From the NCBI GenBank assembly GCA_015146655.1, contig VKHL01000131.1, forward strand, positions 17,451 through 81,450: 64,000 nucleotides of DNA, given 5' to 3'. The notes under the pieces are model-generated. The model was not told the origin of the DNA. It was given only the letters and a program-made list of their open reading frames with translations, and did not search any database. How positions within the stretch are numbered: position 1 is the first letter of the stretch; the number at the start of each line of letters is the position of its first letter. This document shows positions 50,622-63,300 of this stretch, piece after piece. The DNA comes from Ochromonas danica. Its lineage: Eukaryota > Sar > Chrysophyceae > Chromulinales > Chromulinaceae. The position numbers were made by a program, and so were the translations under genes.

Positions 50622-53430
50622 TCAGTACTTATGTCGACCAAAGCCTGTTCCCCCACTGAGCTGACTGCCTCCACCTAGGTTGCTATTGTTACCCATATTA
50701 CTACCAGCATTACTGTTGTTGGTGTTATTGTTATTGGTGTTGTTAGTCATCACACCAAACTGAGCAAGACGACCAAATCTTGATGCTCCTGCACCACCAC
50801 CACCTCCTCCTCCTCCGCCACCATAGGCATTTGATCCCATGCCACTATTGTTATTGTTGAAAGCAGACGAAGTACCACCACCACCACCTCCTAATGGCAT
50901 GGCATTAAGATCATGTAGATTGCGTAACAGACTATTCCCTCCTCCTCCTCCTCCTCCCATACCTCCTCCTCCAAAGTTACCCAATGGTCTAGAAGCCATA
51001 GAATTAGTTGTCGAGTTCGTCGAAGGCTGTAGAAAGGAAGACAGGATATCTCCATTACCACCCCCTGCACCACCGCCACCATAACGTGGTGCTGCATTAC
51101 TACCACCCATCCCTCCTCCTGCTCCTCCTCCACCACCACCACCCATGGAAATATTGGTATTGGATTGTATTCCAGGTTGATAACGAGCTTGTTTAGTATA
51201 TCTAAACCATATCAAAACAATGAGAATGAATGAAACAGAAAGAGAATATGAGATTAGATGGTCCTTACCGACTAACTTCATCCATGGCATTGTTAGTGTT
51301 ATTAATACCTCCAAACGTATTGATTGATGATGGATTAGCATTTGCTAAACCACCACTACCATTACCAAGTCCACCACCAGTCTTAGCACTGGTTGTACCT
51401 AAACCTAATAATGAGTTAATCTCTTGTAAACCATATTCATCATGTTGTTCTTCTTCTTTCTTCTTTCCTCCATGATGAGAAGCAGAGATAAGACTTGGTT
51501 GATACTCTCCTCCTCCTGCTAGACCGCTTCCAATTGGATTGTTATTAACAACATTATTGTTGTTGTTGTTATATAAACTTTGCATTGAAACAGGTTCACC
51601 TGCTAATTTCTTTTGAACATATACACCTTGTGTACGTGCTGGTTCAATAATTTCATGTAATAGATTGACTTCTTCAGGAACAATATGGTGATTCCCATTA
51701 TTGTTATTATTATTATCCATGGAGGATGATTGTTCTCTTTGTAAAGCTCGACTTTCTTCCAGTAATTCAGCTTCTGATTTCTGTAAAGGACGACGTGTAA
51801 ATGTCGAAGCAGCTGCTGGGACAGTGACAGTGACAGGACCACTACCACCACCACCACCAGATGTAGCAGATGAAACTTGTTCAGGATTGGATAATGGAGC
51901 AGGTAAAGAGTTATTCACCTAAAGCATATCATCATTAGACCATCTGTTTAGACATGTCAAACAAAGGAGGGTTTATAGTACTTACTTGAAAGAAAGAATA
52001 CTGTAAGACTTGTGAAGCTGTTGGTCGTTGTTGAGGATCATATAATAACAAATCCTATAGACACATACATATGAACGAACAATGAGATCAACAAGGTAAA
52101 CAGACACACACCCAGTACACACACAGACACATGTACACAGACACACACACCCAGTACACACACAGACACATGTACATACACAGACACACAGACACACAGA
52201 CACACAGACACAGACACACACACACACACACAGTACACACCCAGTACACAAACCCAGTACACACACAGACACATGTACACAGACACACACACACACACAC
52301 ACACACAAAACAATGTCATAAAGCTAACCTGTAGAAGTTGTAGTCCTTCAGGCGAAGCATGGGGAACTATCTGTCCCAATGGAGTGGGCACAAACTGTGG
52401 AAAGCGAAATTGCATTTGAGCTGCAAGTTTCATACCTTCTGGCCATGAACGCATGGTAGGAGAGCCTAAAATAGCACAGATCTTATAGATTTCATCTGCT
52501 TCTGATGAACCAGGAAAGAGAGGTCGAAGAGTATACAATTCTGCTAGAATGCCTCCACATGCCCATTGATCAATAGGTGAGTTATAATTAGGAGAACGTA
52601 GTAAGACTTCTGGTGCACGATACCTAATAAGCACAACAATTCATTAACAACAATCACCATCGAGATGAACACACACACACAACACAGTAATAATGGTAAT
52701 GGTAATAGTCTAACCATCTCGTAGAGACATAATCGGTAAATGGTGGTTTTGATCGAATCTCACGTGCCAATCCAAAATCTGCTACTTTAACAATATCTCC
52801 CTTTACTAACATATTTTCTGGTTTAATATCCCGATGGAAAAACCCATGCTTATGCATAAAGGCTAAACCTTGAAAGATCTGATACATGATATTACGAATA
52901 TGTGATTCAGGGAAAAGTCGATCACGTTGTTTCATCAACTCATAAAGATTTCCTTCCATATATTCAAAGACAAAGAAAAGTTCATCATTTTCACGAATAA
53001 CTTCACGAAGTTTGATGATATTTGGATGGTTTAACTTCTTCAAACTCTAATAGCATGACAACAACAGCAACAATAACAACGACAACAACAACAGTAATGT
53101 GTGTTAGTGTGATTTACAATCACTTTAACATCAATTAGATTACCTTGATCTCTCTTAACTGCATACATTCTTCCCAATTATAAAACTTCTTCTTCATTTT
53201 CTTAATAGCCATCTAGATCATTTCCATTCCCAAACAACAACAACAACGACAACAACAACCAGACGATAAGATAAGACAACAAGACTGTTAGTGAGTAATG
53301 AACGACACCATGAGATTTGCCTGAGGGACATAGTCTCACTTACCACTTCTCCACTCTGACGATTTACAGCTTTAAGGACAGATCCATAAGTACCATCACC
53401 CAGTTGTTTGGTGACCTTATAGCGGTTCAT
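50622..53430 (-). CDS. MAK: MAK/ICK/LF4-type (RCK) protein kinase, cilium length regulator family
   Basis: Seven exons on the minus strand: 53430-53344, 53212-53144, 53046-52715, 52623-52329, 52054-51986, 51918-51269, 51201-50622; 693 residues. The kinase domain (residues 4-290) is complete: glycine loop [12 protein letters not shown], Lys33 in [23 protein letters not shown] 123-125, DFG 142-144, activation loop TDY (156-158) then [20 protein letters not shown], and the family's [32 protein letters not shown] and the TDY loop identify the RCK group (human MAK/ICK, Chlamydomonas LF4, worm DYF-5) rather than MAPK or CDK. These kinases restrain flagellar length through intraflagellar transport. 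The C-terminal 400 residues are Gly/Asn/Ser low complexity. Intron 4 is packed with TG-type repeats. Confidence 0.92.
52102..52307 (-). repeat. (TG)n-rich array within kinase intron 4
   Basis: Interrupted CA/CAGTACACAC/CAGACACATGTA repeats on the plus strand (TG in the transcript) fill about three quarters of a 274-base intron. Unlike the other introns, the array starts near the donor and stops about 45 bases short of the acceptor. Confidence 0.9.
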
Positions 53431-54383
53431 CTTGTATGATTTGAATGTTTGTTGATAAAGAGAAGAGAAACAACGGGAAATGAAATGAAATTCAATCCAA
53501 CGAAATTCTGTACTAGTGATTGGAAATATCTACTTCAAAAGGAATGATGATATACGAGTAGTCCAATGGAGGAATAAAGTGATGGTGAATATATATGTAG
53601 AGAGAGAGATCAATAACAATGGAGAGAATGAATGCCTACCAGGGTTTGACCCATTTCTTCTCATGCTCTCTGCCATGGAAAGTCTGATTTCTTGAGTTAA
53701 AACCTTCCTTTTCGAATGACCACAAAACCGCCGTTGTACAAGACATGTAAAAGATTAACTATGAGGTTTAGACAAGGTGTATCGATCTATACAAAAATCT
53801 GACTCTCTTTTGCACATTACTTCATCAGAAGAAAAAAAAAACACTGTAGAAAAAGTTGCCTATATTGTTTATGGAGTGTTATATAATCAATTAAATCGTC
53901 CATCCATCATTTCCCAATCAAACGGGATGGGAATTTGATATCAAAACTCGTCATTATCGACTTCAAAGTCCAATATTGAGTTTTTCAAACCAAACTCACG
54001 GGACTTGTAGTGGAGAAATCGATTTTCTCGACTTTCATTAAACTCGATTAATTTCAAGTGAACCATTTCCTTCAAATTATCAGTTTTCACCCTCAAAAAG
54101 TGAGTTTTGAATCGCTCTACCGAGGAGGTGCAAGTGTAAGTGTGGTGCTGTGCCCCTCTCTGTGTAAGTGAATGGAATCACTCATGGTTCTCATTATTGT
54201 TCCTCTGCCATATTGCTTCGATCTGCTCTGACTTGGTCTCTTGCTCTCATTTCATTTTTATATTGAATTGTTCTTTTAAGTTGGTCATCTGAATTTATTT
54301 GAAAAGAAAGTATCTTTTGTCAGACAACCGAACCATATTCCCACAAAAGCAATCGTATTTTTATGTCATCGAGAGGAGTCATC
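53431..54383. promoter_or_regulatory. Divergent upstream region of kinase and giant NHL protein
   Basis: 953 bases between divergent start codons. AT-rich; no exon or RNA gene is recognised. CGAAACGGGC-type CpG is rare. Presumed promoters of both genes. Confidence 0.4.
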
Positions 54384-57300
54384 ATGACAACTTCTCCCTG
54401 CTGCTTTCATCGTCTTGTTTTCTTCATTTATTTTCTTCTTCTTCTAGGGAAGACTTATGAAGGTCCAGCTGATTCATCATCAGTCTATGGTGGTAACAAT
54501 CCTGTCTTCACGGTGGCGGGGTATACCGATGACACTGTTGACAGACTTGCCAAGAAGATGGATATCCCAGCGAGTGTTGCCTCATTAACCTATCCTACTG
54601 CATTTCATTTTGATGGCCAGGGAAATATCTATATCGCAGATAAGACTGCTATCTGGCTGTATAATGCTAGCACAACTACGATGAGCATCTTCATTGGTGG
54701 TGGTATTGATCAGATTGGGGAAGGAGTAGTAGCCACTGATGTTGCGATAACAGATACTCGAGGAGTAACAGGTGATAGTTATGGAAATATCTATTACAGT
54801 GATTTTGAAAGATGTGTCGTGCGAAAATATGATATTACTCTAGGCAGAGTCTCAACAGTTGTTGGTGTGCTTGATGACTGTAATGATCGTGCACGAAATG
54901 GAGACTTTGTTTTGAGCGACGTTCGGCTTAATCGTCCATGGGGAATCTTTTACTCTGAATTAACCCAATCTCTGTTTATTGCTGTGAGTGCTTCTAACTA
55001 TGTCTTGGAGGTTGATTTCAACGGTGGTGTCGGCACGGCCAGGTTTGTCCTAGGACAATGGTCAAGCACTGGTGGGAACAGTCCAAGTAATGACCTAGCA
55101 CTGTTCACAATAATGAGAAAGCCTATTGCAGTCTTCGTTCGTAAAGATGGGGCTTCCAATACGTTATATTGTGTAGATTCTGGTGGTAACCTAGTCCGCA
55201 CAGTTGCGTTGGGAAGTGGTGCCAATGCCTTCATCGCTATCGGCAAAGCCGGCTCTTCTGGTTCGTCGGGCGCCGATGGACAATCGCCAACAGACACTAG
55301 CATTAACCAACCGATATGCGCAGCTGTGAATTCAGTTGGAGATCTGCTTGTTGTCGAATCTTCCAATATTATTCGTCGAGCATCGGCTTCTGATTCAAAA
55401 GTATATACAATAAGCGACATTGCTGCTTACGTTATAGGATCTAAGATGCCAACATCAACTGTTAATTTCACTACAATATTGGGCTGTGGATTGGATTATG
55501 ATGATAATCTCGTTGTATCCTCGCAAGTCGGCTCTACAATAATCATCTGGAAGATTGTTACACCATCTCTTGATGGTTCGCGAGTGGAGGCTCTTGTGGG
55601 CTACATGGGTGGAGTTACTATTCCAGCTCAGTGGCTACCTTTAAGTACTGGCGGTAATATTGCCATGTGGTCAGATACTCGGAAGAACCTGTACGTGGTT
55701 GATGGTGTTTCTAATGGAGTTCACAAGATTGATACGACTACTAATACATCATCGTACTATGCTGGTGGGTTAATTGGAGGATATGATGGTGGTGGATTGG
55801 CAGCGACATTGAGTAGAATGAATGCTCCCAATCAAATTGTAGGTGATACCCTGGGCAATCTTTATATCTATGATAGCAAGAATGCGATGATTCGAACAGT
55901 CGGAACTGATGGCGCATTGTATGATTTAGCCGGCGGTGGTATTATATATGGAGTGCATGCAATGGCTTATGATTCAAGTCGTAATTGCCTCTATTTGGGG
56001 CGAGAAGGGTTTGCTCAAAAATTAGATATTGCAGGTGATCGGTTAGGGTTATTTTTTACTGCTCAACTGACCCATACTGCTTCGAGCTTTTGGGTGGATT
56101 CATTCTTTAACGTATATGCTACGGATATTCTAACTACCACGTTAGTCCATTATCTCAATATTAGTGGCAACGCAATGAAGAACATTCCGTATTATTCTTC
56201 TCCATTTACGAATAATCCCCTCTGTTGTCCTATCGTGACACTTTGTGGTGATTACCTCAACAATCTCTACATAATGTATGACAACTTCTCTTCTATTATG
56301 ATGATCGACTTTCAGAGTAAGCATACTTCCAACGTCTTCGGAAGCAGTGATAAACAGCTGGCAACAGTAATACCAGGTGAATTTGTACGTCCTACTGCAG
56401 CCATCAAATTCCCAGTTGCATGTTATTCTGACACTCGTTCCAACTCTTTCTACTTCGCTGAAGTTATTGGACAGAATGCAAGAATAAGAGCGCAGTTGAG
56501 AGGTTTTCCTGTTACAGCAAGTCCTTCAATGTCACCAACTAAAAAACCTACACCTCAACCTTCCGTTCGACCATCAGGTCAACCATCAGGACAACCATCT
56601 GCCCAACCTTCTGGTCAACCATCAGGACAACCTTCTAACCATCCTTCAGGTCAGCCTTCCAGCCAGCCGAGTATGGTAACTCCTCCGACTGTTCCATTTA
56701 CCAAGTACATCAAACCGTTGGCAGGGCTACCAACGGATGGACATTTTGGAGATGGAGGTCCTCTACGAGAGACTTTCCTCGAATCTCCTGGTGGCATTTA
56801 TGTAGATACCTTGGGCAATCTATACATAATGGATGTACACCATCTTCGAATAGTGAATGCTACTACTAATTTGATTTCCACTTTAGCTGGGGGAGGCAAT
56901 TCGTCAGAAAGTGAAATCCCTGGGCACCAGATGGAGATTGCCTCAGGTTGGGGAATAACTGGAGATCTGGAAGGAAATATTTACTTTTCCGATCGCACAC
57001 GACATCAAGTCTTTCTTTACAGACCTTCAACTGGCCTGGTTTTAGCCGTCGTGGGAATCAATAGACAGCTTGGATATTCAGGAGACGGAGGTGCTCCTTC
57101 CTCTGCGATGCTCAATGCGCCGTTTGGCCTATTCTATTATGATGTACGCCAGTTGTTATATATTGCAGATACGAGTAACAATGTTATCCGATATGTTGAT
57201 TTTGCGGTGACAAACACCATTGAAACGTTGTCTGTCAATTCAGTCGATCCTTCTTTGGCGACGAGTTTTCTGAATCCAGTGGATGTTTGGGTAGGTACGA

Positions 57301-60300
57301 TGAACGATGTGCTTTATATTGCCGATTCCGGGCAAAGTCGCATTGTCCAGGTTAACCTCGGCAGTAACTACATGATAGTGGTTGCAGGCAATGGCACTAA
57401 TCTGAGGAGCTCGTTGACAAGTCCTGAGTTGTATGCCAGGGAGTTGACAGGGAGTATTGTGGCAACATCCGGTGCTATTCATCGTCCACGTTGTGTTTGC
57501 GGTGATGCATATGGTAATATCTACTTCAGCCAGGTCTTGAATCAAGGCTTCTATCGTGTCAACCTTCCCACAGGTAAATTGACTAGAATAGCGGGAAATC
57601 GGGATAGTGTTCTTCGTATGACAAATGCATCAGCTACAAGTGTTTTGCTTGGAGGGACTGTGTCATCATGCAAAATTGGCGTAAACGGTGATCTGTTCTA
57701 TTTGGACGATGGTCAAGGCAGTACTACAAAAGGTGCTATTTGGAAGATCTTCTCTGCTTCTTTTGCGACCCCGACAAACAAGCGTATAGAAGTATTGCGG
57801 GGTTATGTCAGAGGGGTCAGCTTGCCTTCGACCAGTGTTTCCTTGGGTTGCATTGCGTCTATTTGGGGAGATGATTTGGGACATTCCCTTTACCTCGCTG
57901 ATCCTTGTAGCTCAATCATACATAGAATCCAATTGTCTGATCAGTCTATTTCCATTTATGCTGGGACTGGTGTTCGTCGCAACAGCAAAGATCAATACAA
58001 TAGCACCCAATCGGTGTCCATCACACCTCTCAACCAACCTATGGGAGTTGTGGGCAGTAATATACTAAATGACAAGAAGCTCTATTTCATTGACTATGCC
58101 AGTCATGCTGTCTATTCGATTGACCAAACTATCATGATGCTATCTGTTGTTCTCAATGGTAGCTTTGCTGAATGTGGAGATGTTAATGCTGCGTATAATG
58201 GGAATAGGCTTCTTTGCTATCCATTGGCATTAGCATTGGACGAGGAGCACCATTTCCTCTATGTAGCAGATAGTAGATACCGAGTTCAACGAGTGGATTT
58301 AACTACTTCGACAGTCACTGTCTTGATAGGCAATGGCACTTTGGGTTATCGAGACGGCATCGTACCCTCACCTCTGACATTAGTTGGCAGTCCTGCAGTG
58401 CTTGTTTCTCATGTGAACAGCATGTGGTTCCACAGTCAAAACGGAGAGTCCTTCTTATACTTGTCAGACTATGAGAATCGAGTAGTTCGAAAGGTTGACT
58501 TGCAATCGTTTAATGTCTCCACTGTCCTAGGCAAGGGCCAAGGAAAAGAAAGCATGTTTTACCATGATCGTCTTCAAGCGGGTAATAAGGCATACTTAGC
58601 GGGAATAAGGGGTCTATGCGGTGACCATGCAAGCAATCAGTTGTATCTGCTGGATGATGCCAATCGTACTTTACTGGCTTTACCTTCTGTGAATGCATCT
58701 TATTACATTCAGTTGATAATGGAGTCATCGCCTATTCAAGGCAATGCTGAAAGTGATGATAGTGGCTTGAAATTGGCTTCCGAGGCGTCGATGGGTCAGG
58801 GGCAAGCTTGCTTTGTCAACCATCAAGGAGATCTGTATCTGGGTGATTATGTACCACAATTGAGTTTAGCGAGGGTGAGGGTGGTTTCTGACTTTACTCC
58901 TTCCAGTCAACCTTCGAGTGAACCATCTGCCGAACCTTCGAGTCAGCCCACCGGTCAACCGTCTGGTCAACCCACCCTTGAGCCGTCTGTATCTCCCTCT
59001 CAGCCTAACCTTGCTTCCTCCAGGTTGCTGACAACGGTTGCAGGCTATAAGACTCTTTCAGGACCAACTGATAACAGTGCTATTACTGCGAGCTTCACTA
59101 GCATTGGTGGTGTGTGTATGAATGACCTGGGACACATCTATATTGCAGATGATGTAGTGGTCAAGAAGATCTCCCCAGAGTCCAACTCAATCATCCTCTA
59201 CGCTGGAGGAGGTTCAAATATGGGAACAGCAGGGAGTATAACTGGGACTCCAGTATTTAGTAAGAAATTCGGTAAAATTGGAGGGCTGGCGGTGGATGAA
59301 CAGGATAGGGTCTATGTGTCAGACAACGGTGCTTTTAGTCGTATTTATGTGATCGACCCAACAACAATGTTGGTCTATACCGTTGCAGGTTTGGGGACGG
59401 CAGGATATACAGGAGATAACAATGCCGCCAGTCAGGCTAGGTTGAACAAACCCAGTGGTTTATTTTATCATCGTCCCAGCCATATCCTCTATGTGGCTGA
59501 TGCTGGTAACCACTTGGTCCGTAGTGTGGACTTGAGTACAAGTTTTAATGATGTATCTACAATGGGCTCATCCATTATTAAAACAGTGGTTGGTTCAGAC
59601 GGGGAGATTAGATCGATCTGGGTGTCTGCTGCGGGTGATATCTTCCTAACAGATGCAACACAGTGCTCTGTATATAAGTATAATCGTGGCGGTGATGTTA
59701 TTAACCGAGTGGTAGGGAATGGCACATGTTCATCTTCTGTTATTCCTGCTAACTCTTCTGTTTCAGCAACAAACATTTCCTTACAAACAATAGTGTCGAT
59801 CACAGGCAGTGATGATGAAGGCACTCTTTATGTGAGTCCCAACGATGCCAATGGGCTACGTAGAGTTAACCTTTCTTCTCTCTCAATGGAGCGTGTGACT
59901 GCTTCCTCGGATAGCTTAGTGGTTGGTCATGATCTTCCAGCCATTATTGAGAAGGTGTCTGCTTCGTATTGCTTCTATTATAACAAACGTGAGTCTGGCG
60001 AAATCAATAGTAACAATACAATGATAATTGCTGATACTGTACAAAAGTACATTTGGCGGTATCGTCCCGATACAAGGAAGATGGAAGTAATAACAGGGTT
60101 TGTTGGTGGGCTGTCTGTGCGAGCCAATTCCGTCAATTTGGGTTTAATTGCTGGGATGGCGGTTAATAGAGCAAATGGTGATTTGTACCTGGTAGATGCA
60201 ACTAAAAACTATGCTTATCTGGTTAAGAAGCAGCACTCTGGAACGATGATTTCGATTATGGCTGGTACTGGATTCGCTGGTTACAATGGTGATGACCAAC

Positions 60301-63300
60301 CTGCTTCTTTGGCAGCTCTAAATAACCCGATGAGTATTGTAATAGACGCTCGACAGGGCGATCTCTACATCAGCGAGTCATTAAATAATCGTGTTCGTAA
60401 GATTGATGGGAATACAATGAATATATCTACTGTAATGGGCACTGGATTCTCAACTTGTGATTCCTCCCTAGTAACCTATCGAGGTCCTGCCACTTCTTTG
60501 AATCTGTGCAATCCATTGGGATTAGCTATGGACAGCAGAAAGGGTGTGTTGTATTATAGTGATAGTTCCTATGTAATTCGCAAACTATCGCTGAATAATG
60601 GGACGATTGAGACGATTGCTGGGAATGGTCACAGTGGATATCTTAATGGTGGGTTATTGACAAGCCAGATTGGAAACATCTATTTCATGATGCTTAGTCA
60701 TGATGGGAACTCGATCTACGTCTTCGATGTTGATTACCATTGTGTTCGCTTGGTGGAACTTGTCCAAGATCGCATTACAACTGTTGTTGGTCAATGCGGT
60801 ACTTCAGGCTACAGCGAGGATGGAGTAAGCGCGAGTGTTGCAGTTTTGAAGGCTCCACGAGCTGGTAGTTTGGATGCTGAAGGGAATCTCTACATCTTTA
60901 CCTGGAATGCTGGCGTTCATTATGTTCTGAGAAGTTATTCTCAACGTCTGTATCGTTTTGTTAGCAACAGCGGTGTTTATGGGTTTTCTGGTGACGATCA
61001 ACCGCCTTTATCTTCATTAACTTCCAGTAGTCCAGCCTCTCTTATTGTGGATGGGGATGTATACTTTTCGGAGTATTACGTACAAAGCGGGGATATAACA
61101 ATTGGCAGGGTGCGAAGAACTTATTCTATTGAGCCCACCTCTCTCCCCACCGCACAACCATCATCATTTCCCACCGCATATCCCTCTTCCCAACCTTCCT
61201 CGTCCCCATCAACCAACCCTTCCTCACAACCCAGTACTCGACCCTCGGGCCAGCCTTCTGCTCAACCCTCAGGCCATCCTTCCTCTCACCCATCTTCATC
61301 TCCATCAACTAACCCTTCTTCCCAACCCAGTACTCAACCCTCAGGCCATCCTTCCTCTCACCCATCCTCATCTCCATCAACCACCCCCTCTTCCCAACCC
61401 AGCACTCAACCCTCGGGCCAGCCTTCTGCTCAACCCTCAGGCCATCCTTCCTCTCACCCATCCTCATCTCCATCAACTACCCCCTCTTCCCAACCCAGTA
61501 CTCAACCCTCAGGCCACCCTTCCTCTCACCCATCCTCATCTCCATCAACCACCCCCTCTTCCCAACCCAGTACTCGACCCTCGGGCCAGCCTTCTGCTCA
61601 ACCCTCAGGCCATCCTTCCTCTCACCCATCCTCATCTCCATCAACTACCCCTTCTTCCCAACCCAGTACTCAACCCTCGGGCCAACCTGTTGCTCAACTG
61701 CCCTCTTGCCCATCAACTAACCCTTCTTCCCATCCCAGTTCTGAACCTTCGGGTCAACCTTCTTCGCTGCCATCTTCCTTTACCAAGCCTTCTTGTCTCA
61801 CAAGTTCACCATCTGCTCAATCGTTCCCTCCTTCATTGAACATCCCTTCCATTCAACCTTCATCCTCAGCATCATCTCAGCAGCCTTCAGCTCTGTCGTC
61901 AGCTTATCCAACAAGAGAAGATTCGTCACAACCGTCAAGCAGTGTTTGCTCGCCAACTCGAGGACCCTCTACCTCCATGACAGCGCAGCCCACATCTCCA
62001 ACCCAAGCACCCTCGTTGCATACAACAGCACCAACAAGTTCTCCACAATCAGGAGAGCCTACTTCGTTCTCCTCTCCAAGCTTGGCTCCCAGCACTTCAT
62101 GTCCTATTAGCGAACTGTCTTTGCAGCCAAGCTTTTCTCCTTCTCTTCACCCATCCACATATCAGCCTTCCATTCAACCCAGTGTTAGTCCAGTGGTCCA
62201 ACTTAGCGAGCGTCCTTTTGTGTTTTCTTCTCAGCTCTCCATCTTATCTGCTGTGTTCAGCTGGGATGGCTTGCAAGTCTACGTGACCTTCTCGGCTCCC
62301 ACCAACATGTTGGAGTTATCTTCAGGGATGAGCTTTGTGTGTGACAAGGTCTTCGTGTTCAGCGATGCCAATTCATACACTTGTCTGTGGCGAAATGCAA
62401 GCCAAGCGATCATTCGTGACACTACGAGGAGTTCTCTGTGGGTTGGATCGACGATCCAGTTGGTTGATGTGAAGAATGGCAATGTCTTGAAAATCAGCTG
62501 TTCTTCTGCTATGTCTTGGTCCATCTGTCCGAATACAGTGGTGGATTCCGAGGCCTCTGTAACTATTGCAGGTCCACAGGCTCCTATTCTTCCCTCTATT
62601 GGCTCTTTTGTCACTTCCAGGATAAGTAACTGCAGTTCATGGCAACTGGATTTGTCTGTAGGCAGTGTTGTGACAGGAAATGCTGGGAGGTCATGGAGAA
62701 GTGCGACTTTTCATGTGCAGGGTTTGACCTATAGCTCCAATACATCCGCTATAACAAGAGAACTCTATGCACAATTCGCTGTGCCATCGTCTTTGTTAGT
62801 GATAGGTAGCAATTATCTGACTAGTGGGGAGACCTACTTGGTGAGTGTGACTTTGTGCAATTTCTTGAATGCTTGTGCATCCAGGGAGTTGACGACCACT
62901 GTTTCCGATTCTTCCAACTCTCTTCCCCCTTTTGTCTCGATAACGGGTGGTGATGTATCTCGCAGCATCTTTGTGAGCGAGTCCTTGTTGTTGACGGCGG
63001 ATGCCTACCTCTTGCAGTGTCATGGAAAGACCAGCGCATCGGGGCTTAGCTATCTTTGGCGAATGAAACTAACTTCTTCAGCATCTTGGTTGTCAGTGAG
63101 ATCGCAATCAAAGGACGAGAAGAAGCTTCTTCTTGCTGCTTATTCTCTGTCTGCAGACATGACATATCTGGCCCAAGTGACTGTGAAGGACAAAGTCAGT
63201 TCTCTATCAACCTCGGTCAATGTTTCGATTGCCGTGCGATCAGCTGACTTGGTGGCGGTCATCTCGCTTCCATCTCCTCAGCAAGTGAGGATTGGTTCTA

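Noticed and set aside
52038-52308. Cys/Val-rich open frames over the kinase intron
   Set aside because: They are translations of TG repeats inside intron 4. Exon 4 ends at 52329 and exon 5 starts at 52054 with full family conservation.
50622-53430. Classical MAPK or CDK
   Set aside because: The [14 protein letters not shown] segment and TDY activation motif with [15 protein letters not shown] match the MAK/ICK/LF4 group. There is no PSTAIRE helix.
61102-61839. 245-codon Pro/Leu/His-rich open frame overlapping the third linker
   Set aside because: It is the shifted frame of the PSxxPS repeats. The main frame is open for 9.6 kb and carries the recognisable domains.
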